Below, piece after piece: positions 39,441 through 46,733 of a stretch of 64,000 bases of DNA. The notes beneath the pieces are model-generated. The model was given only the letters and a program-made list of their open reading frames with translations, did no database searches and was not told the origin of the DNA. Origin of the DNA: Inmirania thermothiophila (GTDB taxonomy: Bacteria > Pseudomonadota > Gammaproteobacteria > DSM-100275); assembly GCF_003751635.1 (NCBI RefSeq), contig NZ_RJVI01000001.1, forward strand, positions 660,726 through 724,725, written 5' to 3'. The stretch's first letter is position 1. The number at the start of each line of letters is the position of its first letter. Made by a program: the position numbers and the translations under genes.

Positions 39441-39446
39441 TATAAT
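39441..39446 (+). promoter_or_regulatory. Perfect TATAAT -10 element before the MetH-reactivation gene
   Basis: TATAAT lies 26 bases before the GTG start codon in an otherwise GC-rich 114-base gap. No convincing -35 hexamer is found 16-18 bases upstream, so an activator or an extended -10 mode may be involved. Confidence 0.4.
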
Positions 39447-39472
39447 GGCCTGCGCTGCCCGAGGAGCACGCG

Positions 39473-40300
39473 GTGAGCGAGGAGCCCGTCCGTCACGACA
39501 ACGCCGTCCCTGTGCCGCCCTTCTGGGGCGCGCGCTGCATCGAGCATGTGCCGCTGCGCGCGGTGTTGCCCTATCTCAACCGCACCGCGCTCTACAAATT
39601 CCAGTGGGGGCTCAAGCCGGGGGGGCGCGAGCCCGAGGCCTACCGGGCGTGGCTGCGTCGGGTGGCCGACCCGGTGCTCAACCGCCTGGTGGCGGAGAGC
39701 GAGGGCGGCGACATCCTGCGTCCGCAGGCGGTCTACGGCTACTTCCCGTGCCAGAGCGAGGGGGAGGCGCTGATCGTCTACGACGATCCCGAGGGTCGGG
39801 TCGAGCGCGGCCGCTTCCTGTTTCCGCGCCAGCGCCGGGGGCGGCGCCTGTGCATCGCGGACTTCTTCCGCCCCCGCGCCTCGGGCGAGATGGACGTGGT
39901 GGCCTTCCAGGTGGTCACCGTGGGCCAGCGCGCCGCGGATCACGCCCGCGCCCTCTTCGAGGCCGACCGCTATCAGGACTATCTCTACTGGCACGGGCTC
40001 AACGTGGAGGCCACCGAGGCGCTGGCCGAGTACGTGCACCGGCTGATCCGCGCCGAGCTCGGCTTCGCCGCCGAGGACGCGCGCGACCTCAAGGCCGTGA
40101 TCAAGGGCGGCTACCGCGGCGCGCGCTACTCCTTCGGCTACCCGGCCTGCCCCGACCTGCACCAGCAGGTGCTGATCCTGGAGCTGCTGGATGCGGCGCG
40201 CATCGGCGTGCGCCTCGGCGAGGAGGACCAGCTCTGGCCCGAGGAGTCCACCTCGGCGATCGTGGTCCACCACCCCCAGGCCCGCTACTTCACCGTCTGA
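39473..40300 (+). CDS. Free-standing methionine synthase (MetH) reactivation domain
   Basis: This 275-residue protein corresponds only to the C-terminal AdoMet-binding reactivation module of B12-dependent methionine synthase. Diagnostic segments are RGARYSFGYPACPDLHQQ (Cys226) and the ending ESTSAIVVHHPQARYF. The homocysteine, folate and cobalamin-binding domains are missing and not encoded nearby. It should restore cob(II)alamin to methylcobalamin in a separately encoded MetH core. GTG 39473 follows GAGGAG. A split MetH with separate activation domain is known from several bacterial groups. Confidence 0.88.
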   Translation: MSEEPVRHDNAVPVPPFWGARCIEHVPLRAVLPYLNRTALYKFQWGLKPGGREPEAYRAWLRRVADPVLNRLVAESEGGDILRPQAVYGYFPCQSEGEALIVYDDPEGRVERGRFLFPRQRRGRRLCIADFFRPRASGEMDVVAFQVVTVGQRAADHARALFEADRYQDYLYWHGLNVEATEALAEYVHRLIRAELGFAAEDARDLKAVIKGGYRGARYSFGYPACPDLHQQVLILELLDAARIGVRLGEEDQLWPEESTSAIVVHHPQARYFTV

Positions 40301-40305
40301 GGCGC

Positions 40306-40824
40306 ATGGGCGCGCTGCTGCGACGCTTCTGGGGGCTGTGCCTGCTGCGCGCCGGGCCGCAGGATCTTCCGCCCTCGCAGGTGCTCGCGGCGCTCGCCAC
40401 CGCGGCCTATCTCGCCAGCGGCGTCGCGCTGCTCGCGGTGGAGGGGCGGGGGACGGCGGCGGCGGTGGCGCCGGCGCTCGCCGATCTCGCGGTGATGGTG
40501 GTCCTGCTGCGTCTGGCGCTGGCGGTGCGGGGGGTGCCGGCGCGCTTCCGCCAGACCTACACCGCCCTCACCGGGAGCGGTGCCCTGCTCGGCTTCCTCG
40601 CCCTGCCGGTGGCGGCGGTGCTGGCGCAGGCGGCGGCCGCCGGGCGGCCCGCACCCGCGGCGTTGCTGGCCTGGCTCGGGCTCGTGGCCTGGAGCCTCGC
40701 CGTGATCGCGCACATCCTGCGCCACGCCCTGTCGGTGCCGCCGGCGGTGGGGCTCGCCGGCGCGGTGCTCTACCTCGCGGCCTCCATGGCGGTGGTGGGC
40801 GCCATGACCGCGGGAGGCGGCTGA
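40306..40824 (+). CDS. Small integral membrane protein, unknown function
   Basis: This 172-residue protein has four to five hydrophobic segments (about residues 24-45, 50-70, 85-110, 118-138 and 142-165) and a basic N-terminus beginning MGALLRRFWGL. I recognise no catalytic motif. It lies 5 bases after the MetH-reactivation gene, and its stop overlaps the mpl ATG (TGATG), so it is in the same operon and possibly serves envelope metabolism. Confidence 0.7.
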   Translation: MGALLRRFWGLCLLRAGPQDLPPSQVLAALATAAYLASGVALLAVEGRGTAAAVAPALADLAVMVVLLRLALAVRGVPARFRQTYTALTGSGALLGFLALPVAAVLAQAAAAGRPAPAALLAWLGLVAWSLAVIAHILRHALSVPPAVGLAGAVLYLAASMAVVGAMTAGGG

Positions 40825-42191
40825 TGCGGGTGCACATCCTCGGCATCTGCGGCACCTTCATGGGCGGGCTTGCGCAGCTCGCCCGGGCGCTGGGCCACGA
40901 GGTGAGCGGGCAGGACGCCGGGATCTACCCCCCCATGAGCGAGCTGCTGGCCGAGGCCGGGATCGAGGTGCGCGAGGGGTGGGATCCGGCGGCGATCCCG
41001 CGGGGGGTGGACTGCGTCGTCGTCGGCAACGCCCTCTCGCGCGGCAACCCCGCGGTGGAGCACGTCCTCGACCGGGGCCTGCCCTACACCTCCGGGCCGC
41101 AGTGGCTGGCCGAGGCGGTGCTGCGCGGACGCTGGGTGATCGCCGTCGCGGGCACCCACGGCAAGACCACCACCACCGCGATGGTGGCCTGGATCCTGGC
41201 GCAGGCGGGGCTGGCCCCGGGCTGGCTGGTGGGGGGTGCGCCGCGGGGGCTCGGCGCCTCGGCCTGCCTCGGCGAGACCCCCTTCTTCGTGGTGGAGGCG
41301 GACGAGTACGACACCGCCTTCTTCGACAAGCGCGCCAAGTTCGTCCACTACCGCCCGCGCACCCTGGTGCTCAACAATCTCGAGTTCGACCACGCCGACA
41401 TCTATCCGGATCTGGCGGCGATCCAGCGCCAGGTCCACCACCTGGTGCGCACGGTGCCGGCCTCGGGGCGGATCGTAGCCCCGGCGGGGGATGCGGCTGT
41501 GGCGGGCGCGCTGGCCATGGGCTGCTGGACGCCGGTGGAGCGCACCGGCCCCGGCGGGCTCTGGCAGGCCGAGCCGCTGGCCGAGGACGCCTCGGCCTTC
41601 CGCGTGCGCCTCGACGGGCGGGCCCTCGGCGAGGTGCGCTGGCGGCTCGCGGGGGCCCACAACCTCGCCAACGCGCTCTCGGCCCTGGCCGCGGCGCGCC
41701 ACGCCGGGGTCGCGCCGGCGGCGGCGCTGGAGGCGCTGGCGGGCTTCCCCGGGGTGCGGCGTAGGCTGGAGGTGGTGGGCGAGGCCGGCGGCGTCACCGT
41801 CTACGACGACTTCGCCCACCATCCCACCGCGATCGCGGCCACGCTGGCGGCGCTGCGCCCGCGCGTGGGTGCGGGCCGGCTCGTCGCCTGCCTCGAGCCG
41901 CGCTCCAACACCATGCGCATGGGCGTGCACCGCGAGGCCCTGGCGGCCGCCCTCGCCGGCGCCGACCGCGTGCACGCCCTGCGCCCGCCGGGGCTGGGCT
42001 GGGACCTCGCCGCGGCGCTCGCGCCCCTCGGGCCGAGGGCGGCGGTGCACGAGGCCACCCGGGCCCTGGTGGCGGCGGTGGCGGGCGAGGCGCGCCCCGG
42101 CGACCACGTGGTGTGCATGAGCAACGGCGCCTTCGACGGTGTGCCGCGGCGGCTGCTCGCGGCCCTTGCCGCCGGCGCGGCGGGGGCGTAA
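40824..42191 (+). CDS. mpl: UDP-MurNAc:L-Ala-gamma-D-Glu-meso-DAP ligase (Mpl)
   Basis: This 455-residue Mur-ligase family enzyme reattaches recycled murein tripeptide to UDP-MurNAc. The ATP loop is AGTHGKTTTTAM, with VEADEYDTAFFDKRAKF, LNNLEFDHADIYPDL, YDDFAHHPTAI and EPRSNTMRMG in the expected order. The pattern MRVHILGICGTFMGGLA distinguishes Mpl from MurC. The start overlaps the preceding stop (TGATG). Peptidoglycan recycling is typical of Gram-negative bacteria. Confidence 0.95.
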   Translation: MRVHILGICGTFMGGLAQLARALGHEVSGQDAGIYPPMSELLAEAGIEVREGWDPAAIPRGVDCVVVGNALSRGNPAVEHVLDRGLPYTSGPQWLAEAVLRGRWVIAVAGTHGKTTTTAMVAWILAQAGLAPGWLVGGAPRGLGASACLGETPFFVVEADEYDTAFFDKRAKFVHYRPRTLVLNNLEFDHADIYPDLAAIQRQVHHLVRTVPASGRIVAPAGDAAVAGALAMGCWTPVERTGPGGLWQAEPLAEDASAFRVRLDGRALGEVRWRLAGAHNLANALSALAAARHAGVAPAAALEALAGFPGVRRRLEVVGEAGGVTVYDDFAHHPTAIAATLAALRPRVGAGRLVACLEPRSNTMRMGVHREALAAALAGADRVHALRPPGLGWDLAAALAPLGPRAAVHEATRALVAAVAGEARPGDHVVCMSNGAFDGVPRRLLAALAAGAAGA

Positions 42192-42243
42192 GCTGGAATT
42201 AACCACGTAACCTTTGGCGGTTTTCGGAGTGGTCGACCGGGAA

Positions 42244-42591
42244 ATGCCACGCACGTGGCTCCACGTCCTAGGCCTGGTCGCGGTCCTGCTGGCGCTGGCA
42301 GCGGTCCTGCCGGTGCCGGTGCAGGGGCACGCCGACGCCGGTCCCGTCCTCCGTGCCGTGCCGCATCGGCACGTCGAGCTCCGCTGTCCCTGCCACTGCA
42401 TCGGCTCCTGCCCCTGCCGCACCGCCTGCGCGGGGGGGGTGGGCTGCACCACGGCGTTGCCGCACTGCGCGGTGCCGGTCATCGCCGCGTGGTGGCTGCC
42501 TTCGCAGGCGCACGACCCCGTGTCGGAGGCGCGGGCCCCGCTCGCGGGCGTCGAGACCGATCCCCTCACACGACCGCCCATCGCCGCCTGA
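42244..42591 (+). CDS. Small cysteine-rich secreted protein
   Basis: This 115-residue protein has a signal-peptide-like start (MPRTWLHVLGLVAVLLALAA, cleavage near QGHA) and a mature part with eight cysteines and several histidines packed in residues 45-75 (ELRCPCHCIGSCPCRTAC and GVGCTTALPHC). It ends in TRPPIAA. The composition suggests metal binding, possibly copper given the regulon downstream, and the overall layout recalls small DUF2946/CopL-like proteins, but I cannot assign a family. ATG 42244 is preferred to the TTG at 42214 because it gives a compact signal peptide; the Shine-Dalgarno is weak. Confidence 0.6.
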   Translation: MPRTWLHVLGLVAVLLALAAVLPVPVQGHADAGPVLRAVPHRHVELRCPCHCIGSCPCRTACAGGVGCTTALPHCAVPVIAAWWLPSQAHDPVSEARAPLAGVETDPLTRPPIAA

Positions 42592-42691
42592 GGCGGTCCG
42601 CGCACGGTGCTGCGCCCGCGCGGCGACGCGGATCGCCGCCCGCTTTCGACTCCGATCTCGACTCCGACCCGAAACCACAGGAGGTAGCGAC

Positions 42692-43891
42692 ATGCGCAAG
42701 CATCATGTCCTCGTGACGGCGCTGGGGCTCGCGGCCGCGGCGGGGCCCGCGGCGGCACAGACCCCGGAGGCGCTGGAGCAGGCCGTTGAGAAGGTCCTGC
42801 GGGAGCATTCCGAGTGGAGCGACCAGAAGTCGGTGGTGCACCTGGCCGGCTACGCCGGTGTCACGTACCAGAACGGGGACGTCCGCGGGCACGACGGGAC
42901 GAAGGACGTGGACGCCTTCTCCGGCACCCAGTTTGCGCCCATCTTCCACTACCAGTACGGCGACTCGATCCTGCTCGAGTCCGAGCTGGAGCTCGCCGTC
43001 ACGGAGGAGGGCGAGACCGACCTGGAGATGGAGTACCTGACCATCGACTGGATCGCGAACGACCATCTCACCGTGGTCGCCGGGCGCTTCCTCAGTCCCC
43101 TCGGGTTCTTCCGCCAGAACCTGCATCCGTCCTGGATCAACAAGCTGCCGACGGCGCCGGCGGGCTTCGGCCACGACGGGGCCGCACCCACCAGCGAGAC
43201 CGGGCTGCAGCTGCGCGGTGGATTCGGCGGAGGCGGCGTGCGCTTCAACTACGCGGTCTACGTCGGCAACGGGCCGGAGCTGGAGGTGGTCTCCGAGACG
43301 GAGAACGTCGGCGCCCCCGACGACTTCGCCGTGGAAGGGATCATGGCGGAGGGCTTCTCCCGCGACCTCAACGAGGAGAAGGTGGTGGGCGGCCGGCTCG
43401 GCATTCTGCCCTTCCCCGAGCTGGAGATCGGCCTCTCCGCCGCCACCGGCAAGGCGGATGCGGAGATCACCGACGACGACGTGGGCGGCGGCAACCCCGG
43501 AGAGGCCGTGGTCAGCGCCGACTACGACGTCTTCGCCTTCGATCTCGCCTACCGGCGCGGTGGGCTCAAGGTCTACGCCGAGTGGGTCCGCAGCGAGCTC
43601 GGGGACATCAGCCTCGACGGCACGGAGCTGGCCGGCGGCGAGGTGGAGACCGGCGACTGGGAGGCCTGGTACGTGCAGGGCTCCTATCGCGTCGGCAACG
43701 TCGAGGTGGTGCTCCGCTACGGTGAGGTGGACACCCCCCACGACGACGAGTCCGACCAGACCCAGACCGCGGTGGGGGTCAACTACTATCTCGCCAACAA
43801 CGCGCTGGTGAAGCTGGCCTACGAGACCAACGACTTCGACGCCGGCGACGACCCCGACCGCGTCCTGCTCCAGTTCGCCTACGGTTTCTGA
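42692..43891 (+). CDS. Porin-like outer-membrane protein
   Basis: This 399-residue protein has a signal peptide (MRKHHVLVTALGLAAAAGPAAA before QTPEALEQ) and a short helical segment (EQAVEKVLREHSEW). An acidic beta-barrel pattern follows, ending in LLQFAYGF with a terminal Phe. The strands around VVAGRFLSPLGFFRQNLHP are typical of trimeric porins. A strong CAGGAGG precedes ATG 42692. The substrate is unknown; the acidic barrel could favour cations. It is followed 12 bases later by a cytochrome c gene. Confidence 0.85.
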   Translation: MRKHHVLVTALGLAAAAGPAAAQTPEALEQAVEKVLREHSEWSDQKSVVHLAGYAGVTYQNGDVRGHDGTKDVDAFSGTQFAPIFHYQYGDSILLESELELAVTEEGETDLEMEYLTIDWIANDHLTVVAGRFLSPLGFFRQNLHPSWINKLPTAPAGFGHDGAAPTSETGLQLRGGFGGGGVRFNYAVYVGNGPELEVVSETENVGAPDDFAVEGIMAEGFSRDLNEEKVVGGRLGILPFPELEIGLSAATGKADAEITDDDVGGGNPGEAVVSADYDVFAFDLAYRRGGLKVYAEWVRSELGDISLDGTELAGGEVETGDWEAWYVQGSYRVGNVEVVLRYGEVDTPHDDESDQTQTAVGVNYYLANNALVKLAYETNDFDAGDDPDRVLLQFAYGF

Positions 43892-43903
43892 GGAGGGAAG
43901 ACC

Positions 43904-44182
43904 ATGCGTACGATGCCGACGATCCTCGCCGCGGTGCTGGCTGCGGCCTCGGTGGCGGGTGGCGGTGCCGCGTGGGCGGCCTCGGACGAGGCGCGCCAGG
44001 GCGACATGGGGCGCGGCGCCCAGGTGTGGGTCAACAACTGCAACCGCTGTCACGAGTACCGCGACCCGAAGGAGTTCCGCGACGGCCTGTGGCGGCCCAT
44101 CATCACCCACATGCGCATCCGTGCGGGGCTGACCGGGCAGGAGGCCCGTGACGTCCTGCGCTACATGCAGGAGAGCAACTGA
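43904..44182 (+). CDS. Small periplasmic monohaem cytochrome c
   Basis: This 92-residue protein has a signal peptide (to AAWA, then ASDEARQG) and one haem c site, CNRCH at 46-50. The likely sixth ligand is the Met in [15 protein letters not shown]. The mature protein is only about 65 residues, smaller than typical class I cytochromes. GGAGGGAAG precedes ATG 43904. Its placement between a porin and a thioredoxin/Rieske pair suggests a small periplasmic electron carrier. Confidence 0.88.
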   Translation: MRTMPTILAAVLAAASVAGGGAAWAASDEARQGDMGRGAQVWVNNCNRCHEYRDPKEFRDGLWRPIITHMRIRAGLTGQEARDVLRYMQESN

Positions 44183-44190
44183 GCCTGCGC

Positions 44191-44219
44191 CCGGCCCGGC
44201 GGGAACCCCGCCGGGCCGG
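44191..44219 (+). terminator. 13 base-pair hairpin between the cytochrome gene and the second Cys-containing gene
   Basis: CCGGCCCGGCGGG at 44191-44203 pairs perfectly with 44207-44219 around a 3-base AAC loop, starting 8 bases after the cytochrome stop. No T-run follows, so it may act as an RNA-stability element or partial attenuator inside the operon. Confidence 0.5.
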
Positions 44220-44238
44220 GCCGGTCGAATTCGCTGTC

Positions 44239-44565
44239 ATGCGCGCCTGGATCGTGGTCTTGCTTGCGGCGCTGGGCCTCGGCGTGGGGTCCGGCAGCGC
44301 CCGCGTCGTCTCCGCGCACCCGGCGCCGGGGATGAGCGCGGTCCCGCCGGACGTGCTCCCGGCGCAGCCGCCGCCTCCCCCGGCGGCGCCGTCCTGTGTC
44401 TCCCCCGCCCATTGCACGCCCTGCGGCACGGGCTGCGTGGTCGCGGCGGCGGCCGCCGCCCCCGCGCCGGGGGGCGATGCCGAGCGGCCGGCTCCGGCCG
44501 CCCGCCGGCTGCTGCCCGTCTTCCTCGAGCCGCCCCAGCCGCCGCCGCGCCGCCCCCCCGCCTGA
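44239..44565 (+). CDS. Small proline-rich secreted protein with a four-cysteine cluster
   Basis: This 108-residue protein has a signal peptide ([20 protein letters not shown], cleavage near VVSA) and a mature part rich in Pro and Ala with the cluster [15 protein letters not shown] at about residues 52-66. It ends PPPRRPPA. Its layout (signal, central HC-x-PC cluster, proline-rich Arg tail) parallels the protein at 42244-42591, suggesting a pair with related roles, possibly metal binding. There is no clear Shine-Dalgarno, and GC-rich sequence can mimic such frames, so confidence is moderate. Confidence 0.5.
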   Translation: MRAWIVVLLAALGLGVGSGSARVVSAHPAPGMSAVPPDVLPAQPPPPPAAPSCVSPAHCTPCGTGCVVAAAAAAPAPGGDAERPAPAARRLLPVFLEPPQPPPRRPPA

Positions 44566-44619
44566 GAACGCCGCGGCCGCCGCGGCGGCCGTCCGTCCTT
44601 GCAGAACGGGGGATGTGCC

Positions 44620-45162
44620 ATGCGCGCACGCTACTACGTGCCTCTGCTGATCTTCCTGCCCCTCACCGTGGTCTTCGCGGTGGGGCTGTTCCGCGACCCG
44701 AAGCTGGTGCCCTCGCCGCTCATCGACAAGCCGGCGCCGGAGTTCCGCCTGCCGGAGCTGCGCGAGCCGCAGCGGGAGGTGACCCGCGACGACCTCCTGG
44801 GTCGCGTCTCGCTGGTCAACGTGTGGGCGAGCTGGTGCACCGCCTGCCGCCAGGAGCACCCGCTGCTCATGGAGCTGGGGCGGGCGAAGGTGGTGCAGAT
44901 CGTCGGCCTCAACTACAAGGACGAGCGCGAAAACGCGCTGGCGTGGCTGGCGGAGCTGGGCGATCCCTACGACCTCGTCGCCCAGGACCGCAGCGGCCGC
45001 GTGGGCATCGACTGGGGGGTCTACGGCGTGCCGGAGACCTTCCTCGTGGATGCCCGCGGGGTGATCCGCTACAAGCACATCGGCCCGATGACGCCGCGGG
45101 TGATCGAGGAGGAGATCCTGCCCCGCGTGCGTGCGCTGCAGGCCGCAGGAGGTGCCTCATGA
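44620..45162 (+). CDS. DsbE/CcmG-like membrane-anchored thioredoxin
   Basis: This 180-residue protein has an N-terminal membrane anchor (residues 7-23) and a periplasmic thioredoxin fold. The active site is [11 protein letters not shown] (Cys73, Cys76), and [10 protein letters not shown] contains the cis-proline segment typical of DsbE/CcmG. Such proteins reduce apocytochrome c cysteines or other periplasmic disulfides. The stop overlaps the Rieske gene start (ATGA), so its client may be the Rieske or cytochrome proteins beside it. No other ccm genes are in the window. Confidence 0.9.
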   Translation: MRARYYVPLLIFLPLTVVFAVGLFRDPKLVPSPLIDKPAPEFRLPELREPQREVTRDDLLGRVSLVNVWASWCTACRQEHPLLMELGRAKVVQIVGLNYKDERENALAWLAELGDPYDLVAQDRSGRVGIDWGVYGVPETFLVDARGVIRYKHIGPMTPRVIEEEILPRVRALQAAGGAS

Positions 45163-45755
45163 ACCGGCAGGACCGCACCGACGCGGCGCGCCGCCGCTTC
45201 CTCGTCGCCGCCACCGGGGTGGTGGGCGGTGTCGGCGTGGGCTTCGCCGCCGTGCCCTTCGTGGCCTCGCTGGCGCCCAGCGCCCGGGCCCGCGCCTTCG
45301 GGGCGCCGGTGCAGGTGGACTTCGCCAAGCTGGAGCCCGGCCAGCAGATGACGGTGGAATGGCGCGGCAAGCCGGTGTGGATCCTCCACCGGACGCCGCA
45401 GATGCTGCAGACCCTGGCGAAGATCGAGGACCGGCTGCGCGACCCGCAGTCGCTCCGCCCCCAGCAGCCGCTCTACTGCCGGAACCGCCATCGCTCCATC
45501 AAGCCGGAGTTCCTCATCGCCATCGGCATCTGCACGCATCTGGGCTGCGTCCCCACCTACCGGCCCGACGTGGCCCCGGAGGATCTCGGCCCGGACTGGC
45601 CGGGCGGCTATTTCTGCCCCTGCCACGGCTCCCGTTACGACCTGGCCGGGCGTGTCTACAAGGGGGTTCCGGCCCCCCTCAACCTGGAGATCCCGCCGCA
45701 CCGCTACCTCGGGGAGCGGGTGGTGGAGATCGGTGTCGATGGGAAGGCGGCGTGA
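45159..45755 (+). CDS. Rieske iron-sulfur protein, PetA-like, without cytochrome bc partners
   Basis: This 198-residue protein has a Tat-type N-terminus ([10 protein letters not shown]) and a single membrane anchor. Its Rieske domain has cluster ligands C125-T-H127-L-G-C130 and C153-P-C155-H156, as in the ubiquinol-cytochrome c reductase iron-sulfur subunit. The [17 protein letters not shown] segment also matches PetA. In bc1 operons petA is followed by cytochrome b and c1; here it is followed by an HMA-like gene and the copper regulon. It may be a second, specialised Rieske protein. Confidence 0.9.
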   Translation: MNRQDRTDAARRRFLVAATGVVGGVGVGFAAVPFVASLAPSARARAFGAPVQVDFAKLEPGQQMTVEWRGKPVWILHRTPQMLQTLAKIEDRLRDPQSLRPQQPLYCRNRHRSIKPEFLIAIGICTHLGCVPTYRPDVAPEDLGPDWPGGYFCPCHGSRYDLAGRVYKGVPAPLNLEIPPHRYLGERVVEIGVDGKAA

Positions 45756-45786
45756 GCGCCGCCCAGGCCACGGGAGGAAGCGACCC

Positions 45787-46122
45787 ATGAGCGAGGCGAC
45801 CCGGGTGTCCCGTCCCCTCCTGGTGGCGGCGGAGGCGGTGTCGGACCGCCTGCGTGCGGCCCTGGAGGGGGTGGAGGGTGTGGAGGCGGTGCGGATCGGC
45901 GCCGGCCTCGAGGTGACCTATGATGCGGCCCGCGTCGACTATCCGACGCTGATGGCGGCGGCGGAGGCGGCGGGCGCGGCGGCGGCGCGGGGCTGGCTGG
46001 CCCGCCTGCGCCGCGCCTGGTACGGCTACCTGGACGGCAACCTGCGCGCCAATGCGCGTGCCAAGGCGGGGCCCTGCTGCAGCAACCCCACCGAGATCCT
46101 CGCGCAGCGCCGCCGCCGCTGA
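45787..46122 (+). CDS. HMA-like domain protein without the CxxC motif, C-terminal CC pair
   Basis: This 111-residue protein has an N-terminal beta-alpha-beta-beta-alpha-beta pattern resembling a heavy-metal-associated domain (RLRAALEGVEGVEAVRIGAGLEVTYD), but the metal-binding CxxC loop is replaced by AAEA. A basic helix follows (LARLRRAWYGYLDGNLRANA), then AKAGPCCSNPTEIL with Cys97-Cys98 near the end. It could be a chaperone with relocated metal ligands. It is the last gene before the CsoR-type promoter. Family unknown to me. Confidence 0.6.
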   Translation: MSEATRVSRPLLVAAEAVSDRLRAALEGVEGVEAVRIGAGLEVTYDAARVDYPTLMAAAEAAGAAAARGWLARLRRAWYGYLDGNLRANARAKAGPCCSNPTEILAQRRRR

Positions 46123-46129
46123 GCGGCGC

Positions 46130-46158
46130 TTGACGCGGGGGGGCGCAAGGCGTAGTCT
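46130..46158 (+). promoter_or_regulatory. Sigma-70 promoter of the copper operon
   Basis: TTGACG at 46130-46135 and TAGTCT at 46153-46158 are separated by 17 bases. The predicted transcription start near 46165 falls inside the 13-base inverted repeat that follows, a position suited to repression by a CsoR-type regulator. Confidence 0.75.
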
Positions 46159-46161
46159 GTA

Positions 46162-46191
46162 GCCACCCCACCCCCAGTGGGGTGGGGTGGC
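46162..46191 (+). promoter_or_regulatory. CsoR-type operator (13-base perfect inverted repeat)
   Basis: GCCACCCCACCCC at 46162-46174 is the exact reverse complement of 46179-46191, with CAGT between. The central CCCACCCCCAGTGGGG core has the A-T tract/G-tract character of CsoR-family sites and, from memory, matches the Mycobacterium tuberculosis csoR operator core. It overlaps the predicted transcription start and lies 20 bases before copZ. The regulator is encoded at 46408-46698. Confidence 0.85.
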
Positions 46192-46210
46192 AGCGAAGGA
46201 GGTGGACGAG

Positions 46211-46411
46211 ATGATCCAGCTGAAGGTGAAGGGCATGACCTGCGGACATTGCGAGAACGCCGTGCGCAAGGCCCTCGAGGCGGTGCCCGGGGTCGAGCGC
46301 GTGGTGGAGGTGGACCGCACCAAGGGGGTCGCGGTGGTGGAGGGCTCGCCCGACATCGAGGCCTTGGTGGCGGCGATCCGGGAGGAGGGCTACGAGGCGG
46401 AGGCCGCGTGA
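46211..46411 (+). CDS. copZ: Copper chaperone, CopZ-like
   Basis: This 66-residue heavy-metal-associated domain has the metal loop [11 protein letters not shown] near the N-terminus and ends EEGYEAEAA. It should carry Cu(I) in the cytoplasm and hand it to CopA. ATG 46211 follows AAGGAGG. The longer frame from GTG 46187 starts inside the operator and is rejected. The stop overlaps the csoR-family start (GTGA). Confidence 0.93.
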   Translation: MIQLKVKGMTCGHCENAVRKALEAVPGVERVVEVDRTKGVAVVEGSPDIEALVAAIREEGYEAEAA

Positions 46412-46698
46412 ACGGCTGCTGCAGCGGGCTGCGTCTCAACCCGGAGGTGCGCGAGGAGGCGCGGCGGCGCCTCCTCTCCATCCGCGGCCATGTCGAGGGC
46501 ATCCTCCGGATGCTGGAGGACGAGACCGTCTACTGCGTCGACGCCCTCAAGCAGATCAAGGCGGTGCAGGGGGCGCTCGACAAGGTCGGAGCGCTGGTCC
46601 TGCGCAGCCACCTGCGCGAGCACGTGGTCACCGCCAGCGAGCGCGGCGATGCCGAAGGCATCGTCGAGGAGATGATGGAGATCCTCAAGTACCGCTGA
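46408..46698 (+). CDS. CsoR/RcnR/FrmR-family metal-sensing repressor
   Basis: This 96-residue all-helical repressor of the DUF156 family has [37 protein letters not shown] and [10 protein letters not shown]. The ligand positions read Cys43, His68, His72. Copper-sensing CsoR usually has Cys-His-Cys, whereas RcnR and FrmR have His at the third position. An extra Cys4-Cys5 pair occurs at the N-terminus. Context (operator, copZ, copA) points to copper sensing despite the ligand pattern. The GTG start overlaps the copZ stop. Confidence 0.9.
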   Translation: MNGCCSGLRLNPEVREEARRRLLSIRGHVEGILRMLEDETVYCVDALKQIKAVQGALDKVGALVLRSHLREHVVTASERGDAEGIVEEMMEILKYR

Positions 46699-46733
46699 GG
46701 GGCGCGGTGCCCGGCGGCGGGGGAGAGCGTGCG

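Noticed and set aside
42214-42591. TTG start at 42214 for the Cys-rich protein
   Set aside because: It adds ten residues before the signal peptide and has no Shine-Dalgarno; ATG 42244 gives a normal signal sequence.
44575-44590. 16-base palindrome GGCCGCCGCGGCGGCC as an operator
   Set aside because: It is a simple GC-only palindrome of the kind expected by chance at this base composition and has no companion promoter elements.
46187-46411. Longer copZ starting at GTG 46187
   Set aside because: That start lies within the inverted-repeat operator and lacks a Shine-Dalgarno, while ATG 46211 has AAGGAGG upstream.
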